Positions 7,884 through 16,058 are shown, numbered from the stretch's first letter. The stretch is 34,244 nucleotides of DNA from Nanobdellota archaeon (GCA_030704765.1 JAUYDD010000067.1:1-34244); one strand, 5' to 3'. Translations and numbers: made by a program. The notes: generated by a model from the letters alone, not told the origin.

Positions 7884-8278
7884 TTTTTGTTTTTAAAGAC
7901 GAAAATTTTTATACTAAAAAAATTAATTAGAGTTGTTATAGGAATAATGGATGCTGTTGATATAAGGGGATTTAATCCGATATAATCTACTAAGATTTTT
8001 AATAAAAGATTCATAATGCCTAAGGTGGTAAGATTCACTAAAAAATATTCTATAAGATATCTTACAGATTTGTATTTTGAGTTAAATGTCAACAATCTAT
8101 TGAAAAAAAATCCTACAAATGCCCCTATTACAAAAGCTATTGTAGTAGATAAGAGATAATAGATATTTAAAAAGTGATATAACAGTAAAAATATAATGTA
8201 ATATAATAGTGTTGTTTCTAACCCTATTAAACAAAACTTTAAAAACTGCTTAGTTACTTCTCTTTTCAATAACCTCAT
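7877..8278 (-). CDS. GtrA-family membrane protein
   Basis: A 133-residue, four-helix membrane protein of the GtrA type, small proteins linked to flipping or handling of polyprenyl-phosphate sugars. Visible features: an N-terminal basic segment, helix 1 with FCLIGLETTLLYYI, the conserved GFFFNRLLTF turn between helices 2 and 3, and two C-terminal helices. I take the ATG at 8278; a GTG at 8344 would add 22 residues outside the domain. Its last codons overlap the ATG of the 837-residue fusion (ATGGTAA), so the two are translationally coupled. The fusion has its own GtrA domain, so a heteromeric pair is possible. Confidence 0.85.
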   Translation of the reverse strand: MRLLKREVTKQFLKFCLIGLETTLLYYIIFLLLYHFLNIYYLLSTTIAFVIGAFVGFFFNRLLTFNSKYKSVRYLIEYFLVNLTTLGIMNLLLKILVDYIGLNPLISTASIIPITTLINFFSIKIFVFKNKKW

Positions 8279-8388
8279 AGAAGATATTTCCTTAGAATTA
8301 TTTATAAAGATTGTTGCAATCAAAAAAACTATGTACCACCACACCTTTTAAGGCGTTTTGTGGCAGGCACTTGTTTTTTGGATGACTT

Positions 8389-8471
8389 CAAAATTTTTCA
8401 GAAAATTTTGAGTGTTCCAAAAAACTTCTGAAAGTTTTTTTGGGCTAGAAAAAACTTTTGTGGTTTTTTCT
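8389..8471 (-). repeat. Hairpin cluster, relative of the nested-hairpin elements (copy 3)
   Basis: Three hairpins in a row after the minus-strand membrane-protein gene: CAAAATTTT (8389-8397), loop TCAG, AAAATTTTG (8402-8410); CCAAAAAACTT (8417-8427), loop CTGA, AAGTTTTTT (8432-8440); AGAAAAAAC (8447-8455) with GTTTTTTCT (8463-8471). The middle hairpin is the same module as bases 19-40 of copy 1. The spacer word GTTCC also resembles the GGAAC spacer within copy 2. This copy lacks the CGACATAA end, so membership rests on shared modules. Bases 8279-8388 and 8472-8494 hold no gene. Confidence 0.65.
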
Positions 8472-8494
8472 GCACAGAAAATCCAATAAAACCT

Positions 8495-8950
8495 CTAGTT
8501 AAGCGGTTCTTTATCTTGATTCTTATAATAAGTATATATTTGGGAGATTTTTGAATATAAAGGGATATTTAGATATATAAGATCTATATAATCCAAGACC
8601 ATATGAATTCCTATGCCTATGCTAATCCAAATAAATAAATCATTCATATAAGAAAGTATAACTAAAATGGTCCAGAATTCAAAACCATGAAGAATCAAGA
8701 TGGGGTTTTTAAATTTTTTTCTTATATTTCTTTCATAAGAAAGCCATTTTATTCTTCTTTTAACAAACCATGCATAAGAATTTTTTAGATTTATATCTTT
8801 TTTAACAAGTATATAATAAAGATAATGATCTACATCAATTAAAAATGAAGCTAAAAATACTAATACTGATTGAAATAAAGTTATATTAAATATTGAATAT
8901 AATAATAAAGATATAATTCCTCCGATTAATATATGCGTTTTAGGATACAT
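8495..8950 (-). CDS. Membrane-bound DUF457/YdjM-like putative metal-dependent hydrolase
   Basis: A 151-residue multi-helix membrane protein. It starts MYPKTHILIGG, and has FLIDVDHYLYY, a central basic loop, LHGFEFW and GIHMVLDYIDL. The pattern of His and Asp residues at helix ends (H6, DVDH, LHGFE, HMVLD) is that of the YdjM/DUF457 membrane hydrolase family, whose reaction is not well defined. I chose the ATG at 8950; a TTG at 8968 would overlap the upstream SDR stop by four bases but adds only hydrophobic residues before the conserved start. It probably shares a transcript with the upstream SDR gene. Confidence 0.7.
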   Translation of the reverse strand: MYPKTHILIGGIISLLLYSIFNITLFQSVLVFLASFLIDVDHYLYYILVKKDINLKNSYAWFVKRRIKWLSYERNIRKKFKNPILILHGFEFWTILVILSYMNDLFIWISIGIGIHMVLDYIDLIYLNIPLYSKISQIYTYYKNQDKEPLN

Positions 8951-8964
8951 AAAATAAAGAAATA

Positions 8965-9897
8965 TCAAATGCTTTTAAAATATGCTATTGTCTTTATTAA
9001 TCCTTCATCTAATAATATTTCAGGTTTCCAAGAAAGTTTTTCTAATGCAAGAGTTATATCAGGTTTTCTTACTTTTGGGTCATCTTCAGGCAAAGGATTA
9101 AAAATTAGATTTGAATTAGAACCAGTCATCTTCAATATTTTTTCAGCTAGTTCTAGGATTGTAAATTCATTAGGATTTCCAAGATTAACTGGTCCAATAA
9201 AAGCTGGATTGTTCATCATTTTATGCAAACCTCTAATTAAATCTGATACATAGCAAAATGAACGGGTCTGATTTCCAGTTCCATAAATAGTTATGGGTTT
9301 ATTATCTAGAGCTTGAATAATAAAATTACTAACAACTCTTCCATCATTAACATCCATATTCGGCCCATAAGTATTAAAAATCCTAACAATTCTTATTGGT
9401 AGATTATAAGAGCGATGATAATCCATAAATAAAGTCTCTGCTACTCTTTTTCCTTCGTCGTAACAGGCCCTAGGCCCTAGCGTATTTACATTTCCTTTGT
9501 AACTTTCTTTTTGAGGATGCTCTAAAGGGTCTCCATAGACTTCAGAAGTAGATGCTTGCAATACTCTTGCTCCATTTAATCTAGCAAATTCCAATACATT
9601 AATTGCTCCTATTGTACTTGCTTTAGCAGTTTCAATTGGATCAAATTGATAATGTATTGGAGAAGCTGGACAAGCTAAATTATAAACCTGGTCAAAATCC
9701 CCTTTTATTTTCAATGGCCTTGTAATATCATGAGGTATTACTTTAAATCTTGGATGACTCATTATCTCTTTTAGATTCTTTCTTTTTCCTGTAAAAAAAT
9801 TATCAAGACAAACAACTTCATCTCCATTTTCTTCTAATAAATATCTGCATAAATGTGATCCAATAAAACCTGCTCCTCCTGTTACTAGTATTTTCAT
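8965..9897 (-). CDS. uxs: UDP-glucuronate decarboxylase (UDP-xylose synthase)-like SDR
   Basis: An extended short-chain dehydrogenase that most resembles UDP-xylose synthase, which oxidises, decarboxylates and re-reduces UDP-glucuronate with bound NAD. Visible: TGGAGFIG (6-13), DNF after strand 2, LACPASPIHYQ (74-84), the STSEVYG segment (116-122), and Y146xxxK150 inside GPRACYDEGKR, a stretch strongly typical of UXS. At 310 residues it is full length without the N-terminal membrane anchor of animal UXS. It stands in the sugar locus and may supply UDP-xylose or a related pentose donor. A generic dTDP-glucose 4,6-dehydratase is the less likely alternative. A weak TATA run precedes the ATG. Confidence 0.85.
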   Translation of the reverse strand: MKILVTGGAGFIGSHLCRYLLEENGDEVVCLDNFFTGKRKNLKEIMSHPRFKVIPHDITRPLKIKGDFDQVYNLACPASPIHYQFDPIETAKASTIGAINVLEFARLNGARVLQASTSEVYGDPLEHPQKESYKGNVNTLGPRACYDEGKRVAETLFMDYHRSYNLPIRIVRIFNTYGPNMDVNDGRVVSNFIIQALDNKPITIYGTGNQTRSFCYVSDLIRGLHKMMNNPAFIGPVNLGNPNEFTILELAEKILKMTGSNSNLIFNPLPEDDPKVRKPDITLALEKLSWKPEILLDEGLIKTIAYFKSI

Positions 9898-9947
9898 AAT
9901 TCTAAATATATTAAGATATTTATAAGGATTATTGTAGAAAAACTTCC

Positions 9948-11453
9948 TTAATCTTTTACTATTCCTTTTATTATATCTGCAAATGCAGGTCTTGTAATTA
10001 AAACACCTATACTAATGCCAATAAGAGTAGTTAATGCAAATCCTTTTAATAAACCTGCTCCTGCCCAGAATAATGGAAGCATTGCTGCAAATATAGTGAA
10101 GAAAGCTCCAAATACAACAAAAAACGCGCTTTTTATTCTTTCTTTAAGACTTGTTTGTTTATCAGAAACAGCTTCATCAATAATCACTATCTGGTCATTC
10201 ACTCCTGTTCCCATACCAGCTATTATTCCTGCAATAGAAGGAGCATCAAGGTTCCATTTAATCAATGCAGCTATACTAAGAGTAATAAATGCTTCTGAAA
10301 ACATAGTCATTATTACAGCAAGAGTCACTTTTATTCTTCTATATTTCACAAACAAAGCTATAGATACTACAATAAAAACTATTAAAGCAAGTAATAAAAT
10401 ATTACTAGTAAATTCTCTTCCTAATGCTGGAGAGATTGTATCAATCTTTACTATTTCTAATTTATATGGAAGACTTCCTGTTATTAAAATAGTCTGAAGT
10501 TTTTTCATATTATATATAGAATCATCATAAGCTTCTTTTCTTGTTGTGCCTTTTCCTGCTCCTTGTATGGAGATTTGAGTTGTTGCTCTTCCTTTGAGGT
10601 CTTTTGATATGGATAATGAATCAACTAATTTATCATCTAAATACAAATCTAATTTTTTGCTTAGATACTCTGGATCAGTCTCATCTAAAGAAAGATTAGA
10701 AGTTATTTTTGCTTGTTTTTCAGCTGCTTTTTCTGATAAGGTTATAGCAAACCTAAAACTGCATAATTCTTGCCCTTGATAACTGTCACACGAGTAAATT
10801 CCTGCTTGATCTCCTGTTCTTGCTACATAAGTTATATCTTCTCTTCCACCAATAAATACAGTATCATTACCTATTTTTGCTTCAAATTTACCTTGCTTTG
10901 ATACAAGATCTGATAGATCAGCAGGAGTTGCTCCTGCTAATTCAATTAACATATAATTATTTCCAGAAAGGTCAGAAACTGTCCTGACAGTCACATCTGA
11001 AATACCAAATTCATTCAACCTGTTGCTTGTTACAGATATCAAGTCTTCCATCTCAGACCGGGATAAAGCAACTTCAGGCTTAACTAAAGCTCTTGCTCCT
11101 CCTGATAAATCAAGACCTGTCTTTATTTTTGTCTTTGGAATATCAAATACGGTAATTTTTGGAGCTTCATTATCATATAGTATAATTTCACTATCTTTTA
11201 TTCCAATTTTTATACTTGTTTTATTTTCTGAAGGATATACAGCACCGACTAATCTAGTATAATCTGCTAAATTATTAACTGGTTCTCCATTAATAGAAGT
11301 GATTATCATAGAGGGCTTTAGGCCCTGGTCATAGGCAGTAGAATTCTTTTCAACGCTCTTTATCAATACTCCTTTTTCAAAACTAGGAGCAATAACTAAT
11401 GCTGCTGATAAAAGTGCTATTATTAATACTATTATTCTCCAAGTTGTTTTCAT
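9948..11453 (-). CDS. secD: Protein-export membrane protein SecD
   Basis: Subunit of the SecDF complex, which assists Sec-dependent protein translocation from the outer membrane face. It has one N-terminal helix (about 7-23), then a PDZ-like region (about 29-95: GVLIKSVEKNSTAYDQGLKP then INGEPV), the SecD motif TGLDLSGGA (112-120), a long extracytoplasmic domain, and five C-terminal helices (about 345-500), including GIIAGMGTGVNDQIVIIDE. Length 501. Its ATG overlaps the secF stop by four bases, so secF-secD form a coupled operon in that order. The PDZ-like insert right after helix 1 is the unusual part. Confidence 0.93.
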   Translation of the reverse strand: MKTTWRIIVLIIALLSAALVIAPSFEKGVLIKSVEKNSTAYDQGLKPSMIITSINGEPVNNLADYTRLVGAVYPSENKTSIKIGIKDSEIILYDNEAPKITVFDIPKTKIKTGLDLSGGARALVKPEVALSRSEMEDLISVTSNRLNEFGISDVTVRTVSDLSGNNYMLIELAGATPADLSDLVSKQGKFEAKIGNDTVFIGGREDITYVARTGDQAGIYSCDSYQGQELCSFRFAITLSEKAAEKQAKITSNLSLDETDPEYLSKKLDLYLDDKLVDSLSISKDLKGRATTQISIQGAGKGTTRKEAYDDSIYNMKKLQTILITGSLPYKLEIVKIDTISPALGREFTSNILLLALIVFIVVSIALFVKYRRIKVTLAVIMTMFSEAFITLSIAALIKWNLDAPSIAGIIAGMGTGVNDQIVIIDEAVSDKQTSLKERIKSAFFVVFGAFFTIFAAMLPLFWAGAGLLKGFALTTLIGISIGVLITRPAFADIIKGIVKD

Positions 11454-12343
11454 TCTATTTTCTTATGATCACAATACCATTTAATGATACTAGCATTAGT
11501 CAGCCATGTATTGAAAATGTCTGCAACTAGACCAAGGGAAAGAATAAAAAATATCTGCCTGAAAGAATCTGGCAAGGAAGATACTACAAAAAATGCAGGT
11601 AAAACAGCTATTAATGCAGTAGTTGTCATAAATATTCCTGTTTTAAATGCTCCATATATTCTTTGATTCAATTTTCCCCCTCTTTTTCTTAAAGCCCTTG
11701 TTGTCAATAATATGTCTGTATCAACTGAATAACCAATAAGCATTAAAAAAGCAGCTATACCTGCTGCTGAAATCCTTATACCTAAATAATCTATTAAAGC
11801 GAGAGGCATAACTATATCTGAAAATGCTGCAAAAATAACAGCGATACTTGGAGTAAAGGTCCTGAACAAGATAAATACTACACATGACATTAATATAAAA
11901 GAAATGAACAAAGCTATAATCAATTGTTTGTAAAAACTCTGGCTTAAAGATGGACCTGTAAATTCTATATTTGAATTCTCTTCTGTTAATTTATAATCCA
12001 GAATCTTTTCTATACTTGGTTTCAATTCTTCTGGTTTTGCAGAACTTTCAATGATAAAAGAAACAGGCTCACCAGTCCTTATATCTGTAAGTTTTCTTGT
12101 GACAAGGTCAGTATATTCTTTTTTTAATTCTGTCTCTATCTTTACCATGTCTATATCTCCTTTTAAAGTGATTGTTGTTCCACCTGTTAAAGAAGAATCC
12201 CTATGCATAATATCTCCATGAACAGAATAAAAATAAAATATATAAACCAAAGATATAATCATGACAGCAACAGGTATTAAAAGCATCTTTTTATGCCATC
12301 TATCATACCAATCTTTTCTATTTGTTTCAAATGTCTCTTCCAT
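11450..12343 (-). CDS. secF: Protein-export membrane protein SecF
   Basis: Partner of SecD. From the ATG at 12343 it is 297 residues: a basic N-terminus (MEETFETNRKDWYDRWHKK), a first helix, the SecF motif LTGGTTI, a short periplasm-side domain, and five C-terminal helices including FLMLIGYSVDTDILLTTRALRKRGG, here described in part as GYSVDTDILL. A longer reading to 12574 would translate the tRNA-Gly gene and is wrong. No Shine-Dalgarno sequence is seen before the chosen ATG. Coupled to secD by a four-base overlap. Confidence 0.92.
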   Translation of the reverse strand: MEETFETNRKDWYDRWHKKMLLIPVAVMIISLVYIFYFYSVHGDIMHRDSSLTGGTTITLKGDIDMVKIETELKKEYTDLVTRKLTDIRTGEPVSFIIESSAKPEELKPSIEKILDYKLTEENSNIEFTGPSLSQSFYKQLIIALFISFILMSCVVFILFRTFTPSIAVIFAAFSDIVMPLALIDYLGIRISAAGIAAFLMLIGYSVDTDILLTTRALRKRGGKLNQRIYGAFKTGIFMTTTALIAVLPAFFVVSSLPDSFRQIFFILSLGLVADIFNTWLTNASIIKWYCDHKKIE

Positions 12344-12441
12344 TTTATAGATTAGGTAAGAAAAATTGGTTTTATAAGTCTTTTTGTTTAATGGAGCCGT
12401 ATAGAGTAGAAAAAATAAGAGGATAAAAAAAATAAGAAAAA

Positions 12442-12512
12442 TGCGCGGGCCGGGAATTGAACCCGGGTCGTCTCGTTGGAAGCGAGAAATTCTACCACTA
12501 AACCACCAGCGC
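12442..12512 (-). tRNA. tRNA-Gly (anticodon TCC)
   Basis: The minus strand folds into a cloverleaf. Acceptor GCGCTGG pairs with CCCGCGC with one mismatch (T5 against C68). The anticodon stem is TCTCG/CGAGA around loop CTTCCAA (anticodon TCC), and the T arm is CCGGG-TTCAATT-CCCGG. The discriminator is A. CCA is not encoded. Confidence 0.95.
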
Positions 12513-12587
12513 TTTAAATTTAAGTAATCTTGATACCTTTTTAAATGTTTTTTGTTAGCTGGTTTTAGGATCAAGAGTTTTATATGT

Positions 12588-12611
12588 TTGTTTAAACAAG
12601 TGTTTAAACAA
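12588..12611. repeat. Tandem GTTTAAAC palindromes
   Basis: TTGTTTAAACAA (12588-12599) is a perfect palindrome, directly followed by GTGTTTAAACAA; the whole 24-mer is nearly self-complementary. It lies between the tRNA-Gly gene, whose 5' end is at 12512, and the large hairpin element. It could be an operator or a cruciform; no partner gene is evident. Confidence 0.5.
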
Positions 12612-12623
12612 TCAAAAAATAAA

Positions 12624-12807
12624 GAAATTGCCTAAAAATTAGCAATCCCAACCGACCCAGAGGGTCGAGGTATTTGCTAATTTTTAGGCAATTTCAGTCT
12701 CCAAGAAAAACTTTCAGAAGTTTTTCTGGGCCATTCAAAATCTTCAGATTTTGAAGGTTTCAAATCTGCCGAGGCAGAGCCTCGGGGTATTAAACCCAGA
12801 TTTGAAA
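12624..12807 (-). repeat. Hairpin array 3' of tRNA-Arg (copy 5)
   Basis: Four hairpins fill the 3' side of tRNA-Arg. (a) A perfect 22-bp stem, 12624-12645 with 12674-12695, enclosing CGACCC/GGGTCG. (b) AGAAAAACTT/AAGTTTTTCT with loop TCAG (about 12704-12727). (c) TTCAAAATCT/AGATTTTGAA (about 12734-12755). (d) TTTCAAATCTG (12758-12768) with CAGATTTGAAA (12797-12807), enclosing CCGAGGC/GCCTCGG. Modules b and c are variants of hairpins in copies 1, 2 and 3. No ORF is present and no CGACATAA end is found. Confidence 0.8.
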
Positions 12808-12813
12808 ATAAAG

Positions 12814-12888
12814 CGCACTCGGAAGGATTTGAACCTTCGACCTTCGGCTTAGGATGCCACTGCTCTATCCAGGCTGAGCTACGAGTGC
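12814..12888 (-). tRNA. tRNA-Arg (anticodon CCT)
   Basis: On the minus strand, acceptor GCACTCG pairs with CGAGTGC. The D arm is GCTC...GAGC, the anticodon loop is ATCCTAA (anticodon CCT) on stem GTGGC/GCCGA (last pair G-A), and the T arm is GAAGG-TTCAAAT-CCTTC. The discriminator is G. CCA is not encoded. Confidence 0.95.
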
Positions 12889-12939
12889 ATAAAAATAAAA
12901 AAGAAACAGTGTTTATAGATTTTATTAAAAATGGTTCAA

Positions 12940-14352
12940 TCAGTATCTATAATGTTCAGGCTTATAAGGCCCTGTTATTTTCACACCAATATAATCAGCT
13001 TGTTTTTCAGTAAGCTTTGTTAATTTAACACCTAATCTTGCAAGATGCAATCTTGCAACTTCTTCATCTAATTCTTTAGGCAGCCTATACACTCCTATTT
13101 TATGGGATTTAGATGCTAATTCAATCTGCGCTAGACACTGGTTTGTAAATGAATTTGACATAACAAAACTTGGATGGCCTGTTGCACAACCTAGATTAAC
13201 TAATCTTCCTTCTGCTAATATAAATATCGAATGTCTGTCATTGAAAACATATTTGTCTACTTGAGGCTTTATGTTTATTCTTTTAACTTGAGAATAAGAA
13301 TTGAGCATATCCATCTGTATCTCATTATCAAAATGTCCGATATTACATACTATTGCTTGATCTTTCATTTTTTTCATGTGTTCGAGAGTGATTATATCGC
13401 AGTTTCCTGTTGCAGTTACATAGATATCTGCTTCTTCTAAACTATCTTCAATAGATTTTACTTCATAACCCTCCATTGCTGCTTGTAATGCACATATTGG
13501 ATCTATTTCAGTGACAATTACTCTTGCGCCAAAACCTCTCATAGATTGTGAGCAACCTTTTCCAACATCACCATAACCGCAAACAACTACAGTTTTTCCA
13601 GCAACCATTACTCCTGTTGCTCTTTTAAGGCCATCTGCTAAACTTTCTCTACAACCATAAAGATTATCAAATTTCGATTTTGTAACAGAATCATTTACAT
13701 TTATTGCAGGAAAAAGGAGCTTGCCCTGTTCTAACATCTGATACAATCTATGAACTCCTGTTGTTGTTTCTTCAGAAACTCCTTTTATATTTTTTACAAT
13801 TCTTGAAAACCGGGAATTGTCTTTTTTATATATATCTTTTAGATTAATCATTAATTCTCTAAAATCCTCTCCTTTATTAGAATAATCTTTGTCTAATATA
13901 GATGGGTCTTTTTCTGCTTCAACTCCTTTATGAATCATTAATGTAGCGTCTCCTCCATCATCAACAATCAATGTAGGGCCAAGTCCTTTACCAAAATCTA
14001 ATGCTCTTTCAGTACACCACCAATAATCTTTTAAAGATTCTCCTTTCCAAGCAAATACTGGAATACCCGCTTTAGCAATAGCTGCTGCAGCCTCGTCCTG
14101 AGTTGAAAAAATATTACAAGATGCCCATCTTACTTCTGCCCCTAGTATATTCAAAGTCTCAATTAAAACAGCTGTTTCAGTTGTCATATGAAGGCTGCCT
14201 GTTATTCTTTGACCTTTCAAAGGTTTTAATTCACCATATTTTTCTCTAACCGACATTAATCCGGGCATTTCTTTTTCAGAAATTTCTATTTCTTTTCTTC
14301 CTAATTCTGCTAAAGAAATATCTTTTACTTTATAGTTATTTGACTCGTCCAT
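12940..14352 (-). CDS. ahcY: Adenosylhomocysteinase (S-adenosylhomocysteine hydrolase)
   Basis: Splits S-adenosylhomocysteine, the product of SAM-dependent methylation, into adenosine and homocysteine using tightly bound NAD. Visible: TGSLHMTTETAVL (substrate site), NVNDSVTKSKFDNLYG (catalytic Lys/Asp region), the NAD loop GYGDVGKG, and a C-terminus ending KPEHYRY. From the ATG at 14352 it is 470 residues, the long form with the insert before NVNDSV and the Tyr-rich C-terminal tail, as in bacteria and eukaryotes rather than the shorter form I associate with most archaea. A GTG at 14361 is the alternative start. It lies one base after the PfkB kinase stop, so the two are one operon. Confidence 0.95.
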   Translation of the reverse strand: MDESNNYKVKDISLAELGRKEIEISEKEMPGLMSVREKYGELKPLKGQRITGSLHMTTETAVLIETLNILGAEVRWASCNIFSTQDEAAAAIAKAGIPVFAWKGESLKDYWWCTERALDFGKGLGPTLIVDDGGDATLMIHKGVEAEKDPSILDKDYSNKGEDFRELMINLKDIYKKDNSRFSRIVKNIKGVSEETTTGVHRLYQMLEQGKLLFPAINVNDSVTKSKFDNLYGCRESLADGLKRATGVMVAGKTVVVCGYGDVGKGCSQSMRGFGARVIVTEIDPICALQAAMEGYEVKSIEDSLEEADIYVTATGNCDIITLEHMKKMKDQAIVCNIGHFDNEIQMDMLNSYSQVKRINIKPQVDKYVFNDRHSIFILAEGRLVNLGCATGHPSFVMSNSFTNQCLAQIELASKSHKIGVYRLPKELDEEVARLHLARLGVKLTKLTEKQADYIGVKITGPYKPEHYRY

Positions 14353-14353
14353 A

Positions 14354-15349
14354 TTAAGCACCTATTTCTGATTTGTATTTATTTAGGGATATTATTAAAT
14401 CTTTCTCTAATCTTGCACCTGGACTTGCAACAACCAAAGATGCTGCATAACTAGCTAATTTTCCTGATTTTTCTAAATCCAAGTTCTTTGATAGACCGTA
14501 TAAAAAACCAGCAGCATACATATCTCCAGCACCATTAGTGTTCATTAGATTTGTCTTAAAACTAGGTATCTTATAAGTCTTGCCCTTGAATCTTATAATA
14601 CTTCCGTTTTCTCCTAATTTTACTATTGCAATTTCACATAGTTTTGATAGTTCTTTAATAGCCTCTTCAGGTGATTTTTTTGTAAATTCCTCTGCTTCTT
14701 TTTCATTAACAAATACTATATCTATTGAATCCTCTAATAATTCTCTAAAAAACTCATGATTCCTTTTTATTATTCCTGGATCAGATAAATCAATAGAAAC
14801 CTTTACATTATTTTTCTTAGCTATATCTATTGCATAAAGAGACGCTTCTTTTAAATTTAGCGCTTCAAAACTATATCCTTCTAAATGTAATATCTTAGAA
14901 TTTTTAATTACTTCCTCTATTATATCTTTTTTATTAAAATACATAGAAGCTCCTAAGTTTACTGCAAAACTTCTTTCTTTATCAGGAGTTATAAAAGTTA
15001 TAGCATGTCCTGTCATTTCATTGTTGAGATTTGAAAAAAAAGAATCTATTCCTATTTCATTTGTCAGATCCTCATATAATTTTCCATATTCATCAAAACC
15101 TATTTTTCCAAAAAACGCAGTTTTGCCACCAAGTATAGCTATTCCTGCTATAGTATTTGAACAGCTTCCTCCTGGAGATATTTTTGATTCATAAGAGCCT
15201 AGTTTCAAAAATATATCTTTACTTTTTTCCTTATCAACCAGAGTCATCTCGCCTTTTTTAAAGCCAAGTGATTCTAAGGCTTTATCTTCTATTTCAAAAG
15301 AAAAATCTAATAATGAATTGCCGAGACCAATAACATCAAATTTTTTCAT
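14354..15349 (-). CDS. PfkB-family kinase, probably adenosine kinase-like
   Basis: A ribokinase-fold sugar/nucleoside kinase of 331 residues. It opens FDVIGLGNSLLDFSFE, has the glycine-rich GGSCSNT motif, and ends with the catalytic anion-hole motif NTNGAGDMYAAGF (Asp as general base). The sequence style (LDFSFE, GASMYF, GAGDMYAAGFLYG) resembles bacterial adenosine kinases. The gene is immediately upstream of ahcY, and adenosine removal pulls the reversible SAH hydrolysis forward, so adenosine is the most likely substrate. This is inferred from context; ribose or fructose kinases share the fold. Confidence 0.85.
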   Translation of the reverse strand: MKKFDVIGLGNSLLDFSFEIEDKALESLGFKKGEMTLVDKEKSKDIFLKLGSYESKISPGGSCSNTIAGIAILGGKTAFFGKIGFDEYGKLYEDLTNEIGIDSFFSNLNNEMTGHAITFITPDKERSFAVNLGASMYFNKKDIIEEVIKNSKILHLEGYSFEALNLKEASLYAIDIAKKNNVKVSIDLSDPGIIKRNHEFFRELLEDSIDIVFVNEKEAEEFTKKSPEEAIKELSKLCEIAIVKLGENGSIIRFKGKTYKIPSFKTNLMNTNGAGDMYAAGFLYGLSKNLDLEKSGKLASYAASLVVASPGARLEKDLIISLNKYKSEIGA

Positions 15350-15355
15350 TATAGG

Positions 15356-15378
15356 TATTAAAAAACTAGGTTTTTAAT
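15356..15378. promoter_or_regulatory. Inverted repeat in divergent promoter region
   Basis: ATTAAAAAAC (15357-15366) faces GTTTTTAAT (15370-15378) with one bulged A, 7 nt upstream of the kinase ATG and within the 79-bp divergent gap that also serves the plus-strand membrane protein. Candidate operator or stem; no regulator is indicated. Confidence 0.35.
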
Positions 15379-15428
15379 TCTTATGCTATCAAAGTTAAAT
15401 TTAAAAACTTGTTTTATATAAAAAAATA

Positions 15429-15713
15429 ATGATAATAAAACTCCTTGGAATTATTGATGTATTCATTGCATTGACTTTTTGGATTTATGGGATATTTGAT
15501 GTAGGATTATTATCAGGCCTTATTTATGTTCTTGCAATATATTTAATAATAAAGGGTCTGATATTTCTGACTCAATTGAGTATAGCGAGTATTCTTGATA
15601 TTGCATGTGCATTGGTAATCTTATCTTCTGTAACTGTTAATATGCCTAATATTGTTGTTATAATTGTCTCTTTATTCTTGATACAAAAAGGTATTTTTAG
15701 CATGTTAGGATAA
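15429..15713 (+). CDS. Small integral membrane protein (94 residues)
   Basis: Almost wholly hydrophobic, with about four predicted helices (residues roughly 4-22, 25-47, 50-68 and 72-92) and very few charges. I recognise no family motif. The ATG at 15429 follows TTTTATATAAAA some 15 nt upstream, too close for a TATA box of a leaderless transcript; the more distant AAATTTAAAAAC is an alternative. It is transcribed divergently from the kinase-ahcY operon and is followed by a gene-poor stretch up to tRNA-Leu. Function unknown. Confidence 0.7.
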   Translation: MIIKLLGIIDVFIALTFWIYGIFDVGLLSGLIYVLAIYLIIKGLIFLTQLSIASILDIACALVILSSVTVNMPNIVVIIVSLFLIQKGIFSMLG

Positions 15714-15762
15714 CTGACTATAAAACCTGATGCAGTCCTTAAAGATTACAAATTCTATAAAT

Positions 15763-15953
15763 TTATGCGGGAGATAGGAAAGCTCGCAAAAGTGTTTTCT
15801 TATCGTATTTATATTTACTGAAAATCCTTTTGCTCGTTGAACCCTTCAGGCACTATCAAACTTATTTGAATCTGAGCGGCTAACATAGGTTCAAAGACTA
15901 TTCCAGAATAAAATCATATTTGTTTTGCAAATATGATTATGCGGGAGATAGGA
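15763..15953. repeat. 17-bp duplicate of the tRNA-Leu 3' end, flanking a gene-free stretch
   Basis: TTATGCGGGAGATAGGA occurs at 15763-15779 and again at 15937-15953, where it is the 3' acceptor and T-arm part of tRNA-Leu(CAA). The 157 bp between have no ORF but show GCAAAAG/CTTTTGC pairing and fragments that echo tRNA sequence (CAGGCACT, CATAGGTTCAAAG). This looks like a broken tRNA copy or a former integration site; a small RNA gene is the alternative. Confidence 0.55.
15912..15938 (-). terminator. Hairpin terminator after tRNA-Leu(CAA)
   Basis: AATCATATTTG (15912-15922), loop TTTTG, CAAATATGATT (15928-15938): an 11-bp perfect stem directly after the tRNA 3' end. On the minus strand it is followed by TTTTATT. 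Confidence 0.6.
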
Positions 15954-16023
15954 TTTGAACCTATGAAGGCACTAAGCCAGCAGATTTTGAGTCTGCCCCT
16001 TTTGACCACTCAGGCACCCCCGC
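15940..16023 (-). tRNA. tRNA-Leu (anticodon CAA)
   Basis: On the minus strand, acceptor GCGGGGG pairs with the 3' CTCCCGC with one weak pair. The anticodon stem is GCAGA/TCTGC around loop CTCAAAA (anticodon CAA, reads TTG). A long class II variable arm (TGGCTTAGTGCC) is present, and the T arm is ATAGG-TTCAAAT-CCTAT. The discriminator is A. It is divergent to the 5S gene. Confidence 0.95.
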
Positions 16024-16058
16024 ACATAAAAAATCTAAGAAAGAGACATATAAAAAGC

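Noticed and set aside
12344..12574. N-terminal extension of SecF
   Set aside because: It translates the tRNA-Gly gene; the ATG at 12343 gives the normal SecF N-terminus.
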